Source: Mycetocola sp. | GTDB lineage: Bacteria; Actinomycetota; Actinomycetes; Actinomycetales; Microbacteriaceae | NCBI RefSeq assembly: GCF_025464835.1 | Contig: NZ_JAODMP010000066.1 | Span: 1-42,999, forward strand | Direction of reading: 5' to 3' | Length of the DNA stretch: 42,999 bases | Shown here: positions 40,991-42,999 of the stretch, piece after piece | How the letters are laid out: each line of letters opens with the position of its first letter | How positions within the stretch are numbered: position 1 is the stretch's first letter | Notes under the pieces: model-generated | Seen by the model: only the letters and a program-made list of their open reading frames with translations | The model's database searches: none | Told to the model about the DNA's origin: nothing | Program-made: the position numbers and the translations under genes

Positions 40991-42898
40991 TTACTCGTTC
41001 TGCTTCTTCATCCGGCTCGTCATGCGGGCGCGGGCGTTGGAGTCCAGCTCGACCTTGCGAATGCGGATGATCGCCGGGGTGACCTCGACACACTCGTCTT
41101 CCCGGGCGAACTCGAGGCACTCCTCAAGCGAGAGCTGGCGAGACGGGGTCATCGACTCGAACGTGTCCGAGGTCGACTGACGCATGTTCGTCAGCTTCTT
41201 CTCCTTGGTGATGTTCACGTCCATGTCATCCGAGCGTGAGTTCTCACCGATGACCATGCCCTCGTAGACCTCCTCGGTCGGGTTGACGAAGAACGACATC
41301 CGCTCCTGCAGGGCGATGATGGCGAACGGCGTGACAACACCCGATCGGTCGGCGACGATCGATCCGTTGTTGCGGGTCACGATCGATCCGGCCCACTCGT
41401 CGTAGCCGTGCGAGATCGCGTTGGCGATTCCGGTGCCGCGGGTGAGGGTCATGAACTCGGTGCGGAAACCGATGAGGCCTCGCGACGGGATGATGAACTC
41501 CATGCGGACCCAGCCGGTGCCATGGTTCGCCATGTTGTCCATGCGGCCCTTGCGGGCGGCAAGGAGCTGGGTGATAGCGCCGAGGTATTCCTCGGGGACA
41601 TCGATGGTCAGGTGTTCGTACGGCTCGTGCGTCTTGCCGTCGACCTTCTTGGTGACGACCTGCGGCTTGCCGACGGTAAGTTCGAAACCTTCGCGTCGCA
41701 TCTGCTCGACGAGGATCGACAGAGCGAGCTCGCCACGACCCTGGACTTCCCACTTGTCCGGGGAGCCGATGTCGACGACCTTGATTGAGACGTTACCGAC
41801 GAGTTCGCGATCGAGGCGGTCCTTCACCATGCGGGCGGTGAGCTTGTGACCCTTGACCTTGCCGACGAGCGGGGAGGTGTTCGTTCCGATCGTCATGGAG
41901 ATCGCTGGTTCGTCGACGGTGATCGTCGGCAGCGGCCGCACATCGTCAGGGTCGGCGAGGGTTTCACCGATGGTGATGTCGGGGAACCCGGCGACGACGA
42001 CGATATCACCTGGGCTTGCACTCTCCGCCGGGTAGCGGTCGAGGGCTTTGGTGATGAACAGCTCGGTGACGCGCACGTTGTGGACGGAGCCGTCGTACTT
42101 CACCCAGGCGACCGTCTGGCCCTTCTTGATGGTGCCCTGGAAGATGCGCAGCAGCGCGAGGCGACCGAGGAACGGTGACGCGTCGAGGTTGGTGACGTGC
42201 GCCTGGAGGGGGTGCTCGTCGTCGTAGACGGGGGCGGGGATGTGCTTGATGATGGCGTCGAACAGCGGCTCGAGGTCTTCGTTGTCCGGCAGGCTGCCGT
42301 TCTCGGGCTTGTTCCAGCTCGCAGCACCGTTACGACCGGAAGCGTAGACGACGGGAACGTCGAGGACGGCGTCGAGGTCGAGGTCCGGGACATCATCAGC
42401 CATGTCGCTGGCGAGACCGAGGAGCAGATCCTGGCTCTCGGCGACGACCTCGTCGATGCGGGCATCGGGGCGGTCGGTCTTGTTGACCAGGAGAATGACG
42501 GGCAGCTTGGCTTCGAGAGCCTTGCGCAGCACGAAGCGGGTCTGCGGAAGCGGGCCCTCACTGGCGTCGACGAGCAACACGACGCCGTCGACCATGGACA
42601 GGCCGCGCTCGACCTCTCCACCGAAGTCCGCGTGTCCAGGCGTGTCGATGACGTTGATGGTGATCGGGCCATTGGTGGTGTGCTTGCCCTTGTACGACAC
42701 CGCCGTGTTCTTGGCGAGGATCGTGATGCCCTTTTCGCGCTCCAGTTCGTTGGAGTCCATGGCGCGCTCTTCGAGGTGTGAGTGCTCGGCGAACGAGTCC
42801 GTCTGCCGGAGCATGGCGTCAACCAGCGTGGTCTTGCCGTGGTCAACGTGAGCAACAATCGCTACGTTTCGGAGGTCGTCGCGCGAAGCAAGCGCCAT
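40991..42898 (-). CDS. typA: ribosome-associated GTPase TypA/BipA
   Basis: 635 residues, translational GTPase related to EF-G. The GTPase motifs are AHVDHGKTTLVD (G1), DTPGHADFGGE (G3) and LLVNKTDRP (G4). Later come domain II, domains III and V, and the TypA C-terminal domain, including IPSRGLIGFRTEF and RNNGSIVADRSG. In other bacteria it acts in ribosome assembly and stress or cold growth. The start is ATG 42898, with AAGGAT 8 bases upstream. The stop is followed by a GC-rich hairpin. It is monocistronic by layout. Confidence 0.96.
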   Translation of the reverse strand: MALASRDDLRNVAIVAHVDHGKTTLVDAMLRQTDSFAEHSHLEERAMDSNELEREKGITILAKNTAVSYKGKHTTNGPITINVIDTPGHADFGGEVERGLSMVDGVVLLVDASEGPLPQTRFVLRKALEAKLPVILLVNKTDRPDARIDEVVAESQDLLLGLASDMADDVPDLDLDAVLDVPVVYASGRNGAASWNKPENGSLPDNEDLEPLFDAIIKHIPAPVYDDEHPLQAHVTNLDASPFLGRLALLRIFQGTIKKGQTVAWVKYDGSVHNVRVTELFITKALDRYPAESASPGDIVVVAGFPDITIGETLADPDDVRPLPTITVDEPAISMTIGTNTSPLVGKVKGHKLTARMVKDRLDRELVGNVSIKVVDIGSPDKWEVQGRGELALSILVEQMRREGFELTVGKPQVVTKKVDGKTHEPYEHLTIDVPEEYLGAITQLLAARKGRMDNMANHGTGWVRMEFIIPSRGLIGFRTEFMTLTRGTGIANAISHGYDEWAGSIVTRNNGSIVADRSGVVTPFAIIALQERMSFFVNPTEEVYEGMVIGENSRSDDMDVNITKEKKLTNMRQSTSDTFESMTPSRQLSLEECLEFAREDECVEVTPAIIRIRKVELDSNARARMTSRMKKQNE

Positions 42899-42987
42899 GA
42901 AGAAAATCCTTACAGAGTATGGATGCCGCGAATTTTCGATTGCGGCGGAAAAGGGATCGATCGGATCAGAGTCCGACCCAACAGAAT

Positions 42988-42993
42988 ATCCTA
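42988..42993 (-). promoter_or_regulatory. putative -10 element of typA
   Basis: TAGGAT on the minus strand near the window edge would give a leader of about 80 bases. An overlapping TATTCT (42983-42988) is an alternative. The -35 region lies outside the window. Confidence 0.35.
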
Positions 42994-42999
42994 CCGCAC

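Noticed and set aside
42899-42999. A riboswitch or attenuator upstream of typA
   Set aside because: Only a 5-bp stem (TCGGA/TCCGA) is visible; there is no leader peptide or known riboswitch core.

Overview
This is a GC-rich chromosomal segment from an actinobacterium. The gene set and order point to Micrococcales, most likely Microbacteriaceae; that placement is inference, since no rRNA is present. Support comes from actinobacterium-restricted families (UPF0182, DUF2342, DUF3107, DUF3117, the AdnAB helicase-nuclease) and from gene order. Two blocks recalled from Mycobacterium tuberculosis appear here joined together: the Rv3193c-Rv3211 neighbourhood in the left half and, in rearranged order, the Rv1165-Rv1232 neighbourhood in the right half. 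This is core genome. I see no prophage, insertion sequence, CRISPR array, rRNA or biosynthetic gene cluster.

Left end (1-950): an initiator tRNA-fMet gene on the minus strand, then a gene graveyard in which the front of a methyltransferase is joined out of frame to the back of a class II aldolase.

Envelope and unknown-function block (965-7610): UPF0182 membrane protein, PDZ/Lon-type membrane protease, DUF2342 metalloprotease-like protein, and a stand-alone protein resembling the cyclodehydratase partner of TOMM peptide pathways.

DNA/RNA maintenance block (7471-21414): a short UvrD2-type helicase, NudC, a kinase-fold protein lacking its catalytic residues, AdnB and AdnA, DUF3107, a small membrane protein, a broken PIN-domain toxin gene, a ferritin-like protein and a DEAD-box RNA helicase. 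Two convergent pairs overlap at their 3' ends by about 100-140 bp.

Middle (21550-30156): PHP phosphoesterase divergent from a membrane-anchored EEP-family hydrolase, X-Pro aminopeptidase, DUF1269 membrane protein, the operon MgtE-like/CBS protein - DUF1003 - Mrp, then TatB, an O-methyltransferase and the 57-residue DUF3117 protein.

Right part (30251-42898): a PIG-V-like glycosyltransferase with dapE, divergent dapD, a penicillin-acylase-type hydrolase, a palindromic intergenic repeat, gltA, the dapC-fdxA pair, a small membrane protein, the azlC-azlD exporter and typA. dapC, dapD and dapE together supply three succinylase-branch steps towards diaminopimelate and lysine.

The most striking signal running through the window is in the starts. 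At about ten genes a TANNNT -10 hexamer lies exactly 6 or 7 bases before the start codon with no Shine-Dalgarno sequence, which indicates leaderless mRNAs. The remaining genes have clear Shine-Dalgarno leaders or overlap an upstream gene. I used this signal to reset several starts. I did not find a multi-gene system that I would call new. The best single-gene candidates are the pseudokinase at 10268 and the orphan cyclodehydratase-like protein at 6780.
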